64,000 nt of DNA, taken from the NCBI GenBank assembly GCA_944319915.1, contig CALUEY010000002.1:62001-126000 (forward strand), given 5' to 3'. Each line of letters begins with the position of its first letter. Position 1 is the stretch's first letter. Position numbers and translations under genes: made by a program. This document shows, in pieces, positions 44,559 through 54,139 of this stretch. The notes under the pieces were generated by a model, which saw nothing but the letters and a program-made list of their open reading frames with translations, was not told the origin of the DNA and did no database searches. This DNA is from an uncultured Prevotella sp. Its GTDB lineage: Bacteria; Bacteroidota; Bacteroidia; Bacteroidales; Bacteroidaceae.

Positions 44559-45079
44559 GCGTTCATTCCTCCTTGTTGTTGTTGTTGCTTGCATTGTTTC
44601 ATTATGTGCTCCAATACCTTTCGCCTTGCGGCAGAGAGCATTGCGCTTATCGAGCGTGGCTTTATGCCGGTAGCCGCGGCCATCTGCGGCAAGTCCATCT
44701 CAAGCTCTTGCCTCATGCGGAAGAGCCTTCGCTCGGTGGCGGAGAGGCGGGCCAAGGCCTCGGCGAGCATCCTTTGGTTGTCCGAGTCCTCCAATATTGA
44801 GTATTGTTCGGCTTCTTGCCTCGTGGCGTTGTCGGGGCTTCTTGTCTTTCTCACCTGCCGTTTGCGCCACTCGCTCACGCAGATGTTCTTTGCCATGCGT
44901 ATTGCCAGGCTATCCATGCCGAGCTGAGGGTTCAGTTGTTCGCGCATTGCCCACAGCCTCATGAACACCTCTTGCGCTACGTCCTCGGCCTCTGCGCTGT
45001 GGCCGAAGAAGTTGCGCCCCACGCTCACGAGGCGCGGACGGAGCATTCGGGCGATGTGTTCAAACTCCTGAGATGTCAT
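44555..45079 (-). CDS. ECF-type RNA polymerase sigma factor
   Basis: A 174-residue cytosolic sigma-70 family ECF regulator. Region 2 is visible in AEDVAQEVFMRLWAMREQ and SLAIRMAKNICVSEWRKR, and region 4 in ARLSATERRLFRMRQELEM and GIKPRSISAMLSAARRKV (helix-turn-helix). It has a poly-Gln tail. First gene of an operon with an anti-sigma-like membrane protein and the Cys-less thioredoxin protein. Start at 45079 chosen because the family begins just before region 2; the frame is open further upstream but runs through a hairpin. Confidence 0.92.
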   Translation of the reverse strand: MTSQEFEHIARMLRPRLVSVGRNFFGHSAEAEDVAQEVFMRLWAMREQLNPQLGMDSLAIRMAKNICVSEWRKRQVRKTRSPDNATRQEAEQYSILEDSDNQRMLAEALARLSATERRLFRMRQELEMDLPQMAAATGIKPRSISAMLSAARRKVLEHIMKQCKQQQQQGGMNA

Positions 45080-45095
45080 TTTGCCATATATACGC

Positions 45096-45137
45096 ACAGC
45101 CCCGCCGGATGTTAGGTGCAGCGGGGCTGTTTTTTTG
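45096..45137. terminator. Hairpin with T-tract in the gap before the sigma gene
   Basis: ACAGCCCCG (45096-45104) pairs with CGGGGCTGT (45122-45130), followed on the plus strand by a run of seven Ts. Both flanking genes are on the minus strand, where there is no T-tract. It may terminate antisense transcription or act as an attenuator. Confidence 0.6.
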
Positions 45138-45162
45138 AGGACGTTTTTCTTCGGGGTAGGTT

Positions 45163-47043
45163 TTATAGTCCGGAGAGGCTGGCAGCCATGCGCCTGATTT
45201 CGCGCAGTGAGCTTCCAATCTCGTGGAACGTATGCATTTGCGTCCTGGCGATGCGCCCCGAGGGGGCTACTACCTCCTTGTGGGGAATGCCGGTAAACTT
45301 GAACAAGGCCATGAGCCGCTGCCAGTCGTCGTGTGGTATGCGGCAGCTTTCCTCGCCAGCGAGGTGCTTTGCCTTGAAGTCGGCGTAGGCTTTGGCCGGT
45401 GTTTGCCGGTCGCTGGTGATGAAGAGCAGCTCCACGCCGGGAATGGCGGCTATGGAGTCGCGCAGCTGTTGCGTGGCTTTTATCTCGGCCACGCACGGGC
45501 CGCAGGTGGTGGCCCAGAAGTCTACGATGACCGTCTTGCCGCGGTAGGGCGCTACGATGGAGTCGAACAGGGCAGTGGCGCGCCCCGGGGGCAGGGCGTA
45601 GGTGGCGGCTTTGGGGCTTTCAAGCTCGCGTTTCATGCCTGCGAGGCGGGCGCGGAGGTAGGGTGAGGGCATGAGGCCCATGCGCCGGCTGATTAGCTTC
45701 GATGCCCTGGCGGAGTCCTGCGGGTATTCGTTCATGGCGTAGTTGCGCCTATCGAGCCACGTGAGCTGCAGCAGCAGCGACGGGCGGCTCAGGCCGAACA
45801 GTGCCTCGTCGCGGGCGATGAGCGTGCTGTCGTCCATCTTAAGGCGCCTTGCAGGGTTGCGTGGGTCAGCTTTGTAGCGCATGAGGTCGCAGTATTCGTA
45901 GCGGTTTTGGAGGATGTAAAGGTCGAAAGGCAGTGAAAGGCACGTAAGGTCCTCAAGCCCCATGGAGCGCATGAAGGCGTAGTTGGCTGCGTTGAGCGGT
46001 CCAGTGGCAGTAGTGTCTGTCTTTTCGTATGTCATTGGGTCGATGTATTGGCAGCATGCCAGGCGCGTCTTGGTGCGCAGCAGGTGCGCCTCCTCGGCGT
46101 TGAGCTTGTGCTTTTGTATAAGGTATTCGGCAAAGTGGAGCTGCTTAATTGCGCCGTTGGCGATGGCTTTCGCGTATTCGCTGAAAGGCAGCGAGTCGGC
46201 CAGGGCGGCCATGAGATAATAGTCTGTAGCCATGTCAGGGTTGTAGTTTGAGAGCATGGTGAGCAGTCTTTTGTGCTTTGTTCCGTCTGCGTAGCTCACA
46301 GTGCCGTCCTCGCAGATGTCCATGCGGATGGTGTCGCCAGCGGCGAGATGGAAGTACAGGGGCCTGCCGTTGGCGGTGAGTTTGTCGAGCGTGGGGCATT
46401 CAACGGGTATGGTTGCGGTGAACGAGCCATCGGCGGCCACCTCGAACACTTGTGGCCTGTTTTCTCTTGTTATGGCATCGTAGCCGAAATAGTTTACCAC
46501 GCCGGGCCGCTTGCCGAGGAATCGCCCGCACACCACGCCCGTGTCGCGGCGGAAGAAGGCGGCCTCGTCGTACTTGCGCAAGGCCGAGTCGGCCCGGTTG
46601 GCAGCCTCGGTGTATTGCGGCAGCTGTTCGCCCGGGGCGTGGATGCCCCATATCTTCCTGTCGGCAGGACTCTCGATGAAGTCGAAGGCGCGCGTGTCGC
46701 GGGGCAGAGGGTCGAACGAAACCTTGAAGTCGGCCTCGCCCGATGCAGGCATGTAGAACCTCTTGCTCAGCTTTATGCCAATGCCGCAGCGCGCCTTGTA
46801 GCGGCGTCCGCTGTAGTCGTTGAGGGTGGAGTTGCGCGATATGCGTATCCACTGTTTGGGCTTGTACTTGCAGTGGAACCACAGCACGGTGGCCGTGTCG
46901 GAAAGTTCCACGCGCGTAATGGTGAGGCTCTTGCCCGTGTTCGACGAAATCCACTGCGGTGTTTTTATCACCCGGGGCTTGCGGGCCTGTGCCGTAAGTG
47001 TCAGAAGTGTGAGCAACAGTGATGTAAAAATGCCTTTTGTCAT
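45163..47043 (-). CDS. Exported TlpA-like thioredoxin-domain protein
   Basis: A 626-residue exported protein (signal peptide IFTSLLLTLLTLTAQA). Residues 1 to about 470 are a beta-rich region of unknown function. The C-terminal domain has an intact redox motif, VDFWATTCGPC (about 505-515), and ELLFITSDRQTPA. It belongs to the same broad type as the Cys-less protein at 41761, with a similar size and signal peptide. It probably reduces or isomerises disulfides in the periplasm. It precedes the sigma operon with an 83-nt gap containing a hairpin. Confidence 0.85.
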   Translation of the reverse strand: MTKGIFTSLLLTLLTLTAQARKPRVIKTPQWISSNTGKSLTITRVELSDTATVLWFHCKYKPKQWIRISRNSTLNDYSGRRYKARCGIGIKLSKRFYMPASGEADFKVSFDPLPRDTRAFDFIESPADRKIWGIHAPGEQLPQYTEAANRADSALRKYDEAAFFRRDTGVVCGRFLGKRPGVVNYFGYDAITRENRPQVFEVAADGSFTATIPVECPTLDKLTANGRPLYFHLAAGDTIRMDICEDGTVSYADGTKHKRLLTMLSNYNPDMATDYYLMAALADSLPFSEYAKAIANGAIKQLHFAEYLIQKHKLNAEEAHLLRTKTRLACCQYIDPMTYEKTDTTATGPLNAANYAFMRSMGLEDLTCLSLPFDLYILQNRYEYCDLMRYKADPRNPARRLKMDDSTLIARDEALFGLSRPSLLLQLTWLDRRNYAMNEYPQDSARASKLISRRMGLMPSPYLRARLAGMKRELESPKAATYALPPGRATALFDSIVAPYRGKTVIVDFWATTCGPCVAEIKATQQLRDSIAAIPGVELLFITSDRQTPAKAYADFKAKHLAGEESCRIPHDDWQRLMALFKFTGIPHKEVVAPSGRIARTQMHTFHEIGSSLREIRRMAASLSGL

Positions 47044-47221
47044 GTATGTCTTAGGTTTGTTTGTTATTGGGTGATACGCATGAAGCCTGCCGTGGTTAAC
47101 CGTCGTATCGTGCTTATTGTGGTTTTTTTAGTGTTCCCTGCCGGTTTTTAGTGCCACGTGCCGTGGCAGGCATGAGGCGTTGTTGCGTCTTCATGATGTG
47201 CTGGCGCGGTTTTCATAAGTG

Positions 47222-47229
47222 CAAATGTA
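47222..47229 (-). promoter_or_regulatory. Promoter -7 box of the TlpA-like gene
   Basis: Reverse-strand TACATTTG; leader of about 175 nt to ATG 47043. Confidence 0.5.
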
Positions 47230-47342
47230 ACGAAAAAATTCTGAACGGCGATGGCGGCGGAAAAGAAAATTTGACTCGTCGAGGCGTTTGCGGGCCTCAT
47301 GCGGAGTTTTGGATGCAGGCGGGCGGCGATGCATATGGGCAG

Positions 47343-47540
47343 GTAAACAATCGTTACAAAAAACCTCCCGAAAAGCCGTGCATGCCGTTTAGCGTTGCAA
47401 AACAGCCCGTTTGGCAGCCTGAAACAGTTCGTTTGGCAGCCTCAAACGCACCGTTTCGCAACCTCAAACTATATGTATGGGTAACTGCTTGAACGTCAGA
47501 GGGTTTGCTGTTCGCTGCTCTTGCGTGACAAAAACATTAC
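47343..47540. repeat. Intergenic 22-bp-unit element, copy 5
   Basis: A 198-bp element with ends GTAAACAATCGTTAC (47343-47357) and GTGACAAAAACATTAC (47525-47540). Clear units run from 47377 to 47464 in 22-bp steps, with a degenerate fifth unit to about 47479. It lies between the divergent TlpA-like and ilvD genes, about 160 nt from the ilvD promoter. Confidence 0.8.
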
Positions 47541-47699
47541 ATTTTGGCTTCACGGCGATGGTGGGCCGCCGGGCAAGGTGGCTGCGGTGGCGATGTGAAA
47601 ATGCTGGCCGTGATGGTTGCTTTTGTGTTGCATTCTGTAATATTTGCGGCTGTTTTGCTTGCAAATTATCGTAAAACTGTATTTTCTTCGGCGTATTTT

Positions 47700-47729
47700 T
47701 TGTTTATTGACCGAAAAGAGTTAACTTTG
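47700..47729 (+). promoter_or_regulatory. Promoter of the ilvDBN operon
   Basis: TTG (47700-47702), a 19-nt spacer and TAACTTTG (47722-47729), 38 nt upstream of ATG 47768. Confidence 0.7.
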
Positions 47730-47767
47730 CGGCTAATTCACATCGAGAAACGTAACAATAAAGAAAT

Positions 47768-49573
47768 ATGAAACACAAGCTAAGAAGCGCAGTTTGCACC
47801 GAAGGCCGCCGCATGGCGGGGGCGCGCGCCCTGTGGGCGGCGGCGGGCATGAAGCGCGAGCAGATAGGCAAACCCATAATAGCCGTGGTGAATTCGTTCA
47901 CGCAGTTTGTGCCGGGCCACACCCACCTGCACGAGGTGGGCCAGATTGTTAAAGGCGAGATAGAGGCCATGGGCTGCTACGCCGCTGAGTTCAACACCAT
48001 TGCCATCGATGACGGCATAGCCATGGGCCACGATGGCATGCTATACTCGCTGCCCAGCCGCGACATAATAGCCGACTCGGTGGAGTATATGGTGAACGCC
48101 CACAAGGCCGACGCAATGATCTGCATATCCAACTGCGACAAGGTTACGCCGGGCATGCTCATGGCTGCTATGAGGCTCAATATACCAACAGTGTTCTGCT
48201 CGGGCGGACCCATGGAGGCCGGACGCTGGCGCGGCGAGAACGCAGACCTGATAACGGCGATGGTGAAGGGGGCCGACCCCGAGGTGACCGATGAGGAGGT
48301 GGCCGAGCTGGAACAGCGGGCCTGCCCCGGCTGCGGCAGTTGCTCGGGCATGTTCACCGCCAATTCGATGAACTCGCTCACTGAGGCCATCGGCCTCGCC
48401 CTGCCTGGCAACGGCACCATCCTGGCCACGCACAAGAACCGCGTGCAGCTCTTCCGCGACGCCGCGCGGCAGGTGGTGAAGAACGCCCTGGCCTACTATG
48501 AGAACGGCGACGAGAGCGTGCTGCCGCGCAGCATAGCCACGCGCCAGGCATTCCTCAACGCCATGTCGCTCGACATAGCCATGGGCGGCAGCACCAACAC
48601 GGTGCTCCACCTGCTGGCCGTGGCGCAGGAGGCTGGCGCAGACTTCACCATGAAGGACATCGATGAGCTGAGCCGCCGCGTGCCGTGCCTGTGCAAGCTG
48701 GCGCCAAACACGCAGAAGTACAGTGTGCAGGAGTGTGGCCGCGCGGGCGGCATACTCGGCATTATGAACGAGCTGGCCAAGGCGGGGCTTGTGGACGGCA
48801 GCGCGACGCGCGTGGACGGCCATACGCTCGGCGAGCAGATGGTCCGCTACGACATAACCCGCGCCGACGCCGACCCCGAGGCCCTGCGCATCTACGGCAG
48901 CGCGCCCGGCGGCAAGTTCTCTACCGTCATGGGCAGCCAGGATGCCCGCTGGCCGTCGCTCGACACCGACCGCGCCGGGGGCTGCATACGCGACGTGGCC
49001 CATGCCTACACCAAGGACGGCGGGCTGGCGGTGCTCTTCGGCAACATTGCGCAGGACGGCTGCGTGGTGAAGACGGCGGGCGTGGACGAGAGCCTGTGGC
49101 GCTTTGCCGGCCCGGCGCGCGTGTTTGACTCGCAGGAGGACGCCTGCGAGGGCATCCTGGGCGGACGGGTGAAGAGCGGTGACTGTGTGGTGATAACCCA
49201 CGAGGGCCCAAAGGGCGGCCCTGGCATGCAGGAGATGCTCTACCCAACATCCTACATAAAGAGCATGCATCTCGGCAAGGAGTGTGCCTTGGTGACCGAC
49301 GGGCGTTTCTCCGGCGGCACCAGCGGCCTCAGCATAGGCCATGTGTCGCCAGAGGCTGCCGCAGGGGGCAACATCGGGAAGATTGTAGATGGCGACATAA
49401 TCGAGATTGACATCCCCAACCGCAGCATCAACGTGCGCCTTAGCGACGGGGAGCTGGCCGCAAGGCCTCAGCGCCCCGTGACGCGGCAGCGCACGGTGTC
49501 GAAGGCTCTCAGGGCCTACGCGCAGAGCGTAAGCTCGGCCGACAAGGGGGGAGTGAGGATAATTGATGATTGA
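47768..49573 (+). CDS. ilvD: Dihydroxy-acid dehydratase
   Basis: A 601-residue cytosolic enzyme that dehydrates 2,3-dihydroxy-isovalerate and -methylvalerate in valine and isoleucine synthesis. The Fe-S cysteines are in [11 protein letters not shown] and [17 protein letters not shown], and [12 protein letters not shown] and [19 protein letters not shown] are conserved. Full family length. First gene of ilvD-ilvB-ilvN-thioesterase, followed by ilvC with its own promoter. Confidence 0.97.
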   Translation: MKHKLRSAVCTEGRRMAGARALWAAAGMKREQIGKPIIAVVNSFTQFVPGHTHLHEVGQIVKGEIEAMGCYAAEFNTIAIDDGIAMGHDGMLYSLPSRDIIADSVEYMVNAHKADAMICISNCDKVTPGMLMAAMRLNIPTVFCSGGPMEAGRWRGENADLITAMVKGADPEVTDEEVAELEQRACPGCGSCSGMFTANSMNSLTEAIGLALPGNGTILATHKNRVQLFRDAARQVVKNALAYYENGDESVLPRSIATRQAFLNAMSLDIAMGGSTNTVLHLLAVAQEAGADFTMKDIDELSRRVPCLCKLAPNTQKYSVQECGRAGGILGIMNELAKAGLVDGSATRVDGHTLGEQMVRYDITRADADPEALRIYGSAPGGKFSTVMGSQDARWPSLDTDRAGGCIRDVAHAYTKDGGLAVLFGNIAQDGCVVKTAGVDESLWRFAGPARVFDSQEDACEGILGGRVKSGDCVVITHEGPKGGPGMQEMLYPTSYIKSMHLGKECALVTDGRFSGGTSGLSIGHVSPEAAAGGNIGKIVDGDIIEIDIPNRSINVRLSDGELAARPQRPVTRQRTVSKALRAYAQSVSSADKGGVRIIDD

Positions 49574-49657
49574 CAATGCATAATTGAGAATGGCCGTCAG
49601 CTACAATCCAAGGTGCCCATTGTCGGCTTTGCTCTCAATCATAAAAACAGAATTGTA

Positions 49658-51370
49658 ATGGAAAAGGAACTTATTTCAGGGGCCGAGATAATGATCAGGG
49701 CTCTCCGGGCCGAGGGGGTGAAGACTATCTTCGGCTATCCCGGCGGGTCGATAATGCCGGTGTTCGACGTGCTCTACGACTATACGCGCGGCGAGAAAAA
49801 GGCATTCGACCACATACTTGTGCGCCACGAGCAGGCAGCCACACACGCCGCCGAGGGCTATGCACGCGTGAGTGGTGAGGTGGGGGTGTGCATCGTTACG
49901 AGCGGCCCCGGTGCCACGAACACGCTTACGGGTGTGGCCGACGCCATGCTCGACTCCACGCCGATAGTGGTGATTGCTGGGCAGGTGGGCATAGCGGCAC
50001 TGGGTACCGACGCCTTTCAGGAGGTTGACCTCGTGGGCGTGGCTCAGCCCATCTCAAAGTGGAGCTACCAGATACGACGCCCAGAGGACATAGCATGGGC
50101 GGTGAGCCGTGCGTTCTACATCGCAAGGTCGGGAAGGCCCGGCCCCGTGGTGCTCGACTTCCCGAAGAACGCGCAGGTGGACATGGCCGAGTGGAAACCG
50201 CAGCGGGTGGACTTCGTGCGCAGCTATGTGCCTTATCCCACGCCCGACTCGCACGCCATTGCCGAGGCTGCCGCGCTGATTAACAGCGCCGAGCGGCCGC
50301 TGGCGCTGGTGGGGCAGGGCGTTGAGCTTGGCAATGCCCACAACGAGCTGCTGGAATTCATCGAGAAAGCCGGCATCCCCACGGCCCGCACGCTGCTGGG
50401 CCTGTCGGCATTGCCCACGGGCCACCCGCTCAACGTGGGCATGCTGGGCATGCACGGCAACTATGCGCCCAACGTGAAGGAGCAGGAGTGCGACGTGCTC
50501 ATCGCCATAGGCATGCGCTTCAGCGACCGTGTGACCGGGCTTACATCTACCTATGCCAGGCAGGCCAAGGTGATTCACCTCGACATCGACAAGGCTGAGA
50601 TAGACAAGAACGTGAAGGCCGACGTGGCCGTGGTGGGCGACTGCAAGGTGACGCTGCCTGCCATTACGCGCCTCCTGAAGAAAACTGACCACCGCGCATG
50701 GCTTGAGTCGTTCGCCCCGCTCTACCAACAGGAGTACGACAAGGTAATCCGCCCGGCCATTCACCCGGCAGGCGGCCCGCTGCTCATGGGCGAGGTGGTA
50801 AACGCGGTGGCCGAGGCCACCGGCGGCGAGGCTGTGCTCGTGACCGACGTGGGGCAGAACCAGATGTTTGCCAGTCGCTACTTTAGGTATAACAGCAAGC
50901 GTTCCATCGTCACCAGTGGCGGCCTTGGCACCATGGGCTTTGGCCTGCCTGCTGCCATCGGCGCTGCTTTCGGGGCACTGGGGCGCACGGTGTGCATGTT
51001 CACCGGCGACGGGGGAATGCAGATGAGCATACAGGAGCTTGGCACAATCATGGAGCAACGCACCCCGGTGAAGATGATCCTGCTCAACAACAACTACCTG
51101 GGCAACGTGCGCCAGTGGCAGGATATGTTCTTCGAGGGGCGCAGGTCGTTCACCCACATGATGAACCCCGACTATGCAAAGGTGGCCGAGGCTTACGCCA
51201 TACCTTACTCGCTCGCGACTGACCGCGCTACGCTGGCCGACGGGGTGGGCAGGATGGTCGCCACCGACGGACCTTACTTGCTTGAGTGTGCGGTGAAGGA
51301 AGAAGACAACGTGCTCCCGATGACGCCGCCGGGAAAGAGCGTTGACGAGATGTTGTTGGAGATAAACTGA
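49658..51370 (+). CDS. ilvB: Acetolactate synthase large subunit
   Basis: A 570-residue TPP enzyme joining two pyruvates, or pyruvate and 2-oxobutyrate, to acetohydroxy acids. GYPGGSIMPVFD and the catalytic Glu region HEQAATHAAEGYAR are N-terminal. The TPP-binding GDGGMQMSIQEL and NNNYLGNVRQWQ are C-terminal. ATG 49658 is chosen (MEKELISGAE); an ATG at 49613 adds 15 atypical residues. It follows ilvD by 84 nt and precedes ilvN by 6 nt. Confidence 0.97.
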   Translation: MEKELISGAEIMIRALRAEGVKTIFGYPGGSIMPVFDVLYDYTRGEKKAFDHILVRHEQAATHAAEGYARVSGEVGVCIVTSGPGATNTLTGVADAMLDSTPIVVIAGQVGIAALGTDAFQEVDLVGVAQPISKWSYQIRRPEDIAWAVSRAFYIARSGRPGPVVLDFPKNAQVDMAEWKPQRVDFVRSYVPYPTPDSHAIAEAAALINSAERPLALVGQGVELGNAHNELLEFIEKAGIPTARTLLGLSALPTGHPLNVGMLGMHGNYAPNVKEQECDVLIAIGMRFSDRVTGLTSTYARQAKVIHLDIDKAEIDKNVKADVAVVGDCKVTLPAITRLLKKTDHRAWLESFAPLYQQEYDKVIRPAIHPAGGPLLMGEVVNAVAEATGGEAVLVTDVGQNQMFASRYFRYNSKRSIVTSGGLGTMGFGLPAAIGAAFGALGRTVCMFTGDGGMQMSIQELGTIMEQRTPVKMILLNNNYLGNVRQWQDMFFEGRRSFTHMMNPDYAKVAEAYAIPYSLATDRATLADGVGRMVATDGPYLLECAVKEEDNVLPMTPPGKSVDEMLLEIN

Positions 51371-51376
51371 TGTGAC

Positions 51377-51934
51377 ATGGAAGGAAAGAAACTTTATACG
51401 CTGCTGGTTTATTCTGAGAACATAGCCGGCATACTCAACCAGATAACCGCCGTCTTTACGCGGAGGCAGGTTAACATAGAGAGCCTCAATGTGTCGGCAT
51501 CGAGCATCCCGGGCCTGCATAAGTACACGATAACTGCCTGGAGCGATGAAGACCAGATAGTGAAGATCACCAAGCAGATTGAAAAGAAGATTGATGTGGT
51601 AAAGGCCAAGTACTACACGGACGATGAGCTGTTCTTCCGCGAGACCGGACTCTACAAGCTGTCTACGTCAACCGTGCTCGACAATCCCGACATATCGCGC
51701 ACCATCCGCAAGCATGGGGCAAGCATAGTGGAGGTGAACCCCACTTACGTGATAGTGATGCTTAACGGCATGACGGAGGAGGTGATGAGCCTCTTCCATG
51801 CCTTGAACGACTTTGGCTGCGTGTTCCAGTACACCCGCTCGGGGCGCATAGCCGTGACGCGCAGCAAGCAGGAGGAGGTGAGCACCTTTCTCGAGGAGCG
51901 CGAGCGAGGCAGGCTCATGTCAGCCGAGGTGTGA
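51377..51934 (+). CDS. ilvN: Acetolactate synthase small (regulatory) subunit
   Basis: 185 residues. An N-terminal ACT domain (LLVYSENIAGILNQITAVF) would bind valine for feedback inhibition, followed by the C-terminal ALS-small-subunit domain. It starts 6 nt after ilvB ends, in the usual order. Confidence 0.95.
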   Translation: MEGKKLYTLLVYSENIAGILNQITAVFTRRQVNIESLNVSASSIPGLHKYTITAWSDEDQIVKITKQIEKKIDVVKAKYYTDDELFFRETGLYKLSTSTVLDNPDISRTIRKHGASIVEVNPTYVIVMLNGMTEEVMSLFHALNDFGCVFQYTRSGRIAVTRSKQEEVSTFLEERERGRLMSAEV

Positions 51935-51965
51935 TGCTGGCGTTTTACTTGAATATTATTAATGT

Positions 51966-52733
51966 ATGGATATGGACAAAGTAGGAAAGTATCTGTTCAT
52001 GGCGGAGCCGTTCCACTGCGACTTCTCGCACCGCCTTTTCATGTCGCACCTGGGCAACCACTTGCTCAATGCGGCCGACTTCCACTCTACTGAACGCGAC
52101 TTCGGCATGGCTTATCTCAATCCAATACACAAGACGTGGGTGCTGTCGCGCCTCGCCGTGGAGATGGATGAGATGCCCTTGCAGTACACCAAGTTCTTTG
52201 TGGAGACGTGGGTGGAGGGTGCCATGAAGTATTTTACGAACAGAAATTTCCGCGTGGTGGGCGAAGACGGGCGTGTGCTTGGCTACGGGCGCAGCGTATG
52301 GGCTATGATCGACACGGTTACGAGGCAGCCACAGGACATCCTCGCGATACACGATGGGGCGATAACGGGCTGGATTGAGGCCGACAAGGATTGCCCCATC
52401 GAGAAAAGCTCGCGCGTGAAAATGACTCCGGGAGCTGAGCTTGTGAGCACCATCGGCACAGGTTATAGCGACGTGGACGTGAATGGTCACGTCAATTCGG
52501 TGAAGTACATAGAGCACGTTCTCGACCTCTTTAGTATGGAGTGGCATCGCACTCACCGACTGGCGCGCTTCGAGATAGCCTACGTGGCGGAAAGCCATGG
52601 GGGCGACCGGCTGTCGTTCTACCGCGAGCAAACGGGCGAGGGGGAGTATTGCGTGCGCATCGCAATCGCGCCCGAAGATGGCGGAAAGGAAGTCGAAGTG
52701 TGCAGAAGTAAGGTTAAATTCGTAAATATCTGA
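51966..52733 (+). CDS. Acyl-ACP thioesterase
   Basis: A 255-residue cytosolic double-hotdog protein of the FatA/FatB-like family. FHCDFSHRLFMSHLGNH and the second-hotdog motif YSDVDVNGHVNSVKYIEH are characteristic. It releases fatty acids from acyl carrier protein. It sits between ilvN and ilvC, an arrangement that from memory recurs in Bacteroidetes. Because branched-chain fatty acids start from branched-chain amino-acid intermediates, a metabolic link is plausible but not shown. Confidence 0.9.
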   Translation: MDMDKVGKYLFMAEPFHCDFSHRLFMSHLGNHLLNAADFHSTERDFGMAYLNPIHKTWVLSRLAVEMDEMPLQYTKFFVETWVEGAMKYFTNRNFRVVGEDGRVLGYGRSVWAMIDTVTRQPQDILAIHDGAITGWIEADKDCPIEKSSRVKMTPGAELVSTIGTGYSDVDVNGHVNSVKYIEHVLDLFSMEWHRTHRLARFEIAYVAESHGGDRLSFYREQTGEGEYCVRIAIAPEDGGKEVEVCRSKVKFVNI

Positions 52734-52740
52734 AATTAAA

Positions 52741-52772
52741 TTTGGTCGTTACGTTTTAATTTTATACTTTTG
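52741..52772 (+). promoter_or_regulatory. Promoter of ilvC
   Basis: TTTG (52741-52744), exactly 20 nt and TACTTTTG (52765-52772). The leader to ATG 52851 is about 75 nt and contains a small GCAGC / GCTGC hairpin. Confidence 0.75.
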
Positions 52773-52850
52773 CGCATTGTAAACGGATAATGTATTAAAC
52801 ATCAACGAAAGGCAGCTTATGACGGGCTGCGCATAAAAACATTTTATATT

Positions 52851-53900
52851 ATGGCAGAAATGAACTTCGGTGGCGTAATCGAAACGGTTGTCACCAACAA
52901 AGAGTTTTCGCTGGAGAAAGCACGTGAGGTATTTAAGAACGAGACTATTGCCGTCATAGGCTACGGCATACAAGGCCCCGGGCAGGCCTGCAACCTGCGC
53001 GACAACGGTTTTAATGTCATCGTGGGTCAGCGCCAGGGCAAGACCTACGACAAGGCCGTGGCAGACGGATGGGTGCCGGGCAAGACGCTGTTCTCAATAG
53101 AGGAAGCAGCCGAGAAAGGCACAATCATCTGCATGCTGCTCTCCGATGCTGGCCAGATACAGGTGTGGCCCACCATCAAGAAGTACCTTACGGCTGGCAA
53201 GACGCTCTATTACTCGCACGGCTTTGCCATCACATGGAACGACCGCACCGGCGTTGTGCCTCCATCAGACATAGATGTAATAATGGTGGCGCCCAAGGGG
53301 TCGGGTACTTCGCTGCGCACGATGTTCCTCGAAGGGCGAGGGCTCAACTGCTCCTACGCAGTGTACCAGGACGCCAGCGGCAAGGCCGAGGAGAAGGCGA
53401 TAGCCTTTGGCATTGGCATCGGGGCCGGCTACCTGTTCAAGACAACGTTCCAGCGCGAGGCCACGAGCGACCTCACCGGCGAGCGCGGCTCGCTCATGGG
53501 AGCCATCGAGGGCTTGCTTGAGGCTCAGTATGAGGTGCTCCGCGAGAACGGCCACTCGCCCTCGGAGGCGTTCAACGAGACCGTTGAGGAGCTTACGCAG
53601 AGCCTCATGCCGCTGTTCGCACAGAAGGGAATGGACTGGATGTATGCCAATTGCTCGACCACGGCGCAGCGTGGTGCGCTCGATTGGGCGCCGCGTTTCC
53701 GCGATGCCATCAAGCCCGTGATGCAGTGGCTCTACTATTCTGTCAAGACCGGGAACGAGGCTCAGATATCCATCGACAGCAATTCGAAGCCCGATTATCG
53801 CGATGGCCTGAACAAGGAGCTTGAGGCAATGCGCAACATGGAGATGTGGCGTGCCGCCGAGACCGTGCGCAAGCTCCGCCCCGAAAACAGCGAAGACTGA
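52851..53900 (+). CDS. ilvC: Ketol-acid reductoisomerase
   Basis: A 349-residue cytosolic NADPH enzyme converting acetohydroxy acids to dihydroxy acids. VIGYGIQGPGQACNLRDNG is the cofactor loop. SHGFAITW, the metal-site region GIGAGYLFKTTFQREATSDLTGERG and EAQYEVLRENGHSPSEAFNE-type helices are conserved. It has its own promoter upstream, so it can be expressed apart from ilvDBN. Confidence 0.96.
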   Translation: MAEMNFGGVIETVVTNKEFSLEKAREVFKNETIAVIGYGIQGPGQACNLRDNGFNVIVGQRQGKTYDKAVADGWVPGKTLFSIEEAAEKGTIICMLLSDAGQIQVWPTIKKYLTAGKTLYYSHGFAITWNDRTGVVPPSDIDVIMVAPKGSGTSLRTMFLEGRGLNCSYAVYQDASGKAEEKAIAFGIGIGAGYLFKTTFQREATSDLTGERGSLMGAIEGLLEAQYEVLRENGHSPSEAFNETVEELTQSLMPLFAQKGMDWMYANCSTTAQRGALDWAPRFRDAIKPVMQWLYYSVKTGNEAQISIDSNSKPDYRDGLNKELEAMRNMEMWRAAETVRKLRPENSED

Positions 53901-53992
53901 TGCCTGGGTGGCCTTGCCGAGAGGCCTTGACGGAAAAAGAGCGGCCATGTTATGGCTGCATTGCAAGGCCATAGAGGCGTTTGGGAAAAACT

Positions 53993-54037
53993 AAGCCCAT
54001 CAGGCTTGACCTTTGGTCGGCCTGGTGGGCTTGTTTT
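53993..54037 (+). terminator. Rho-independent terminator of ilvC
   Basis: AAGCCCATCAGGC (53993-54005) pairs with GCCTGGTGGGCTT (54020-54032, with a G-T pair), followed by GTTTT. Confidence 0.75.
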
Positions 54038-54139
54038 ATGGGCGTAAGATGAGTGCAAAAGCAAACTCGTTGCGGGTGGCCGGCCCCCGTGGCGCTATGT
54101 GCAAGTTGCAGAGTGGCAGGTTGGCAGCAGCCAGACCGC

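Noticed and set aside
53905-54139. The ilvC-PLD gap as a further copy of the repeat element
   Set aside because: It contains a terminator and GC-rich sequence but no 22-bp periodicity or GTAA end motifs.
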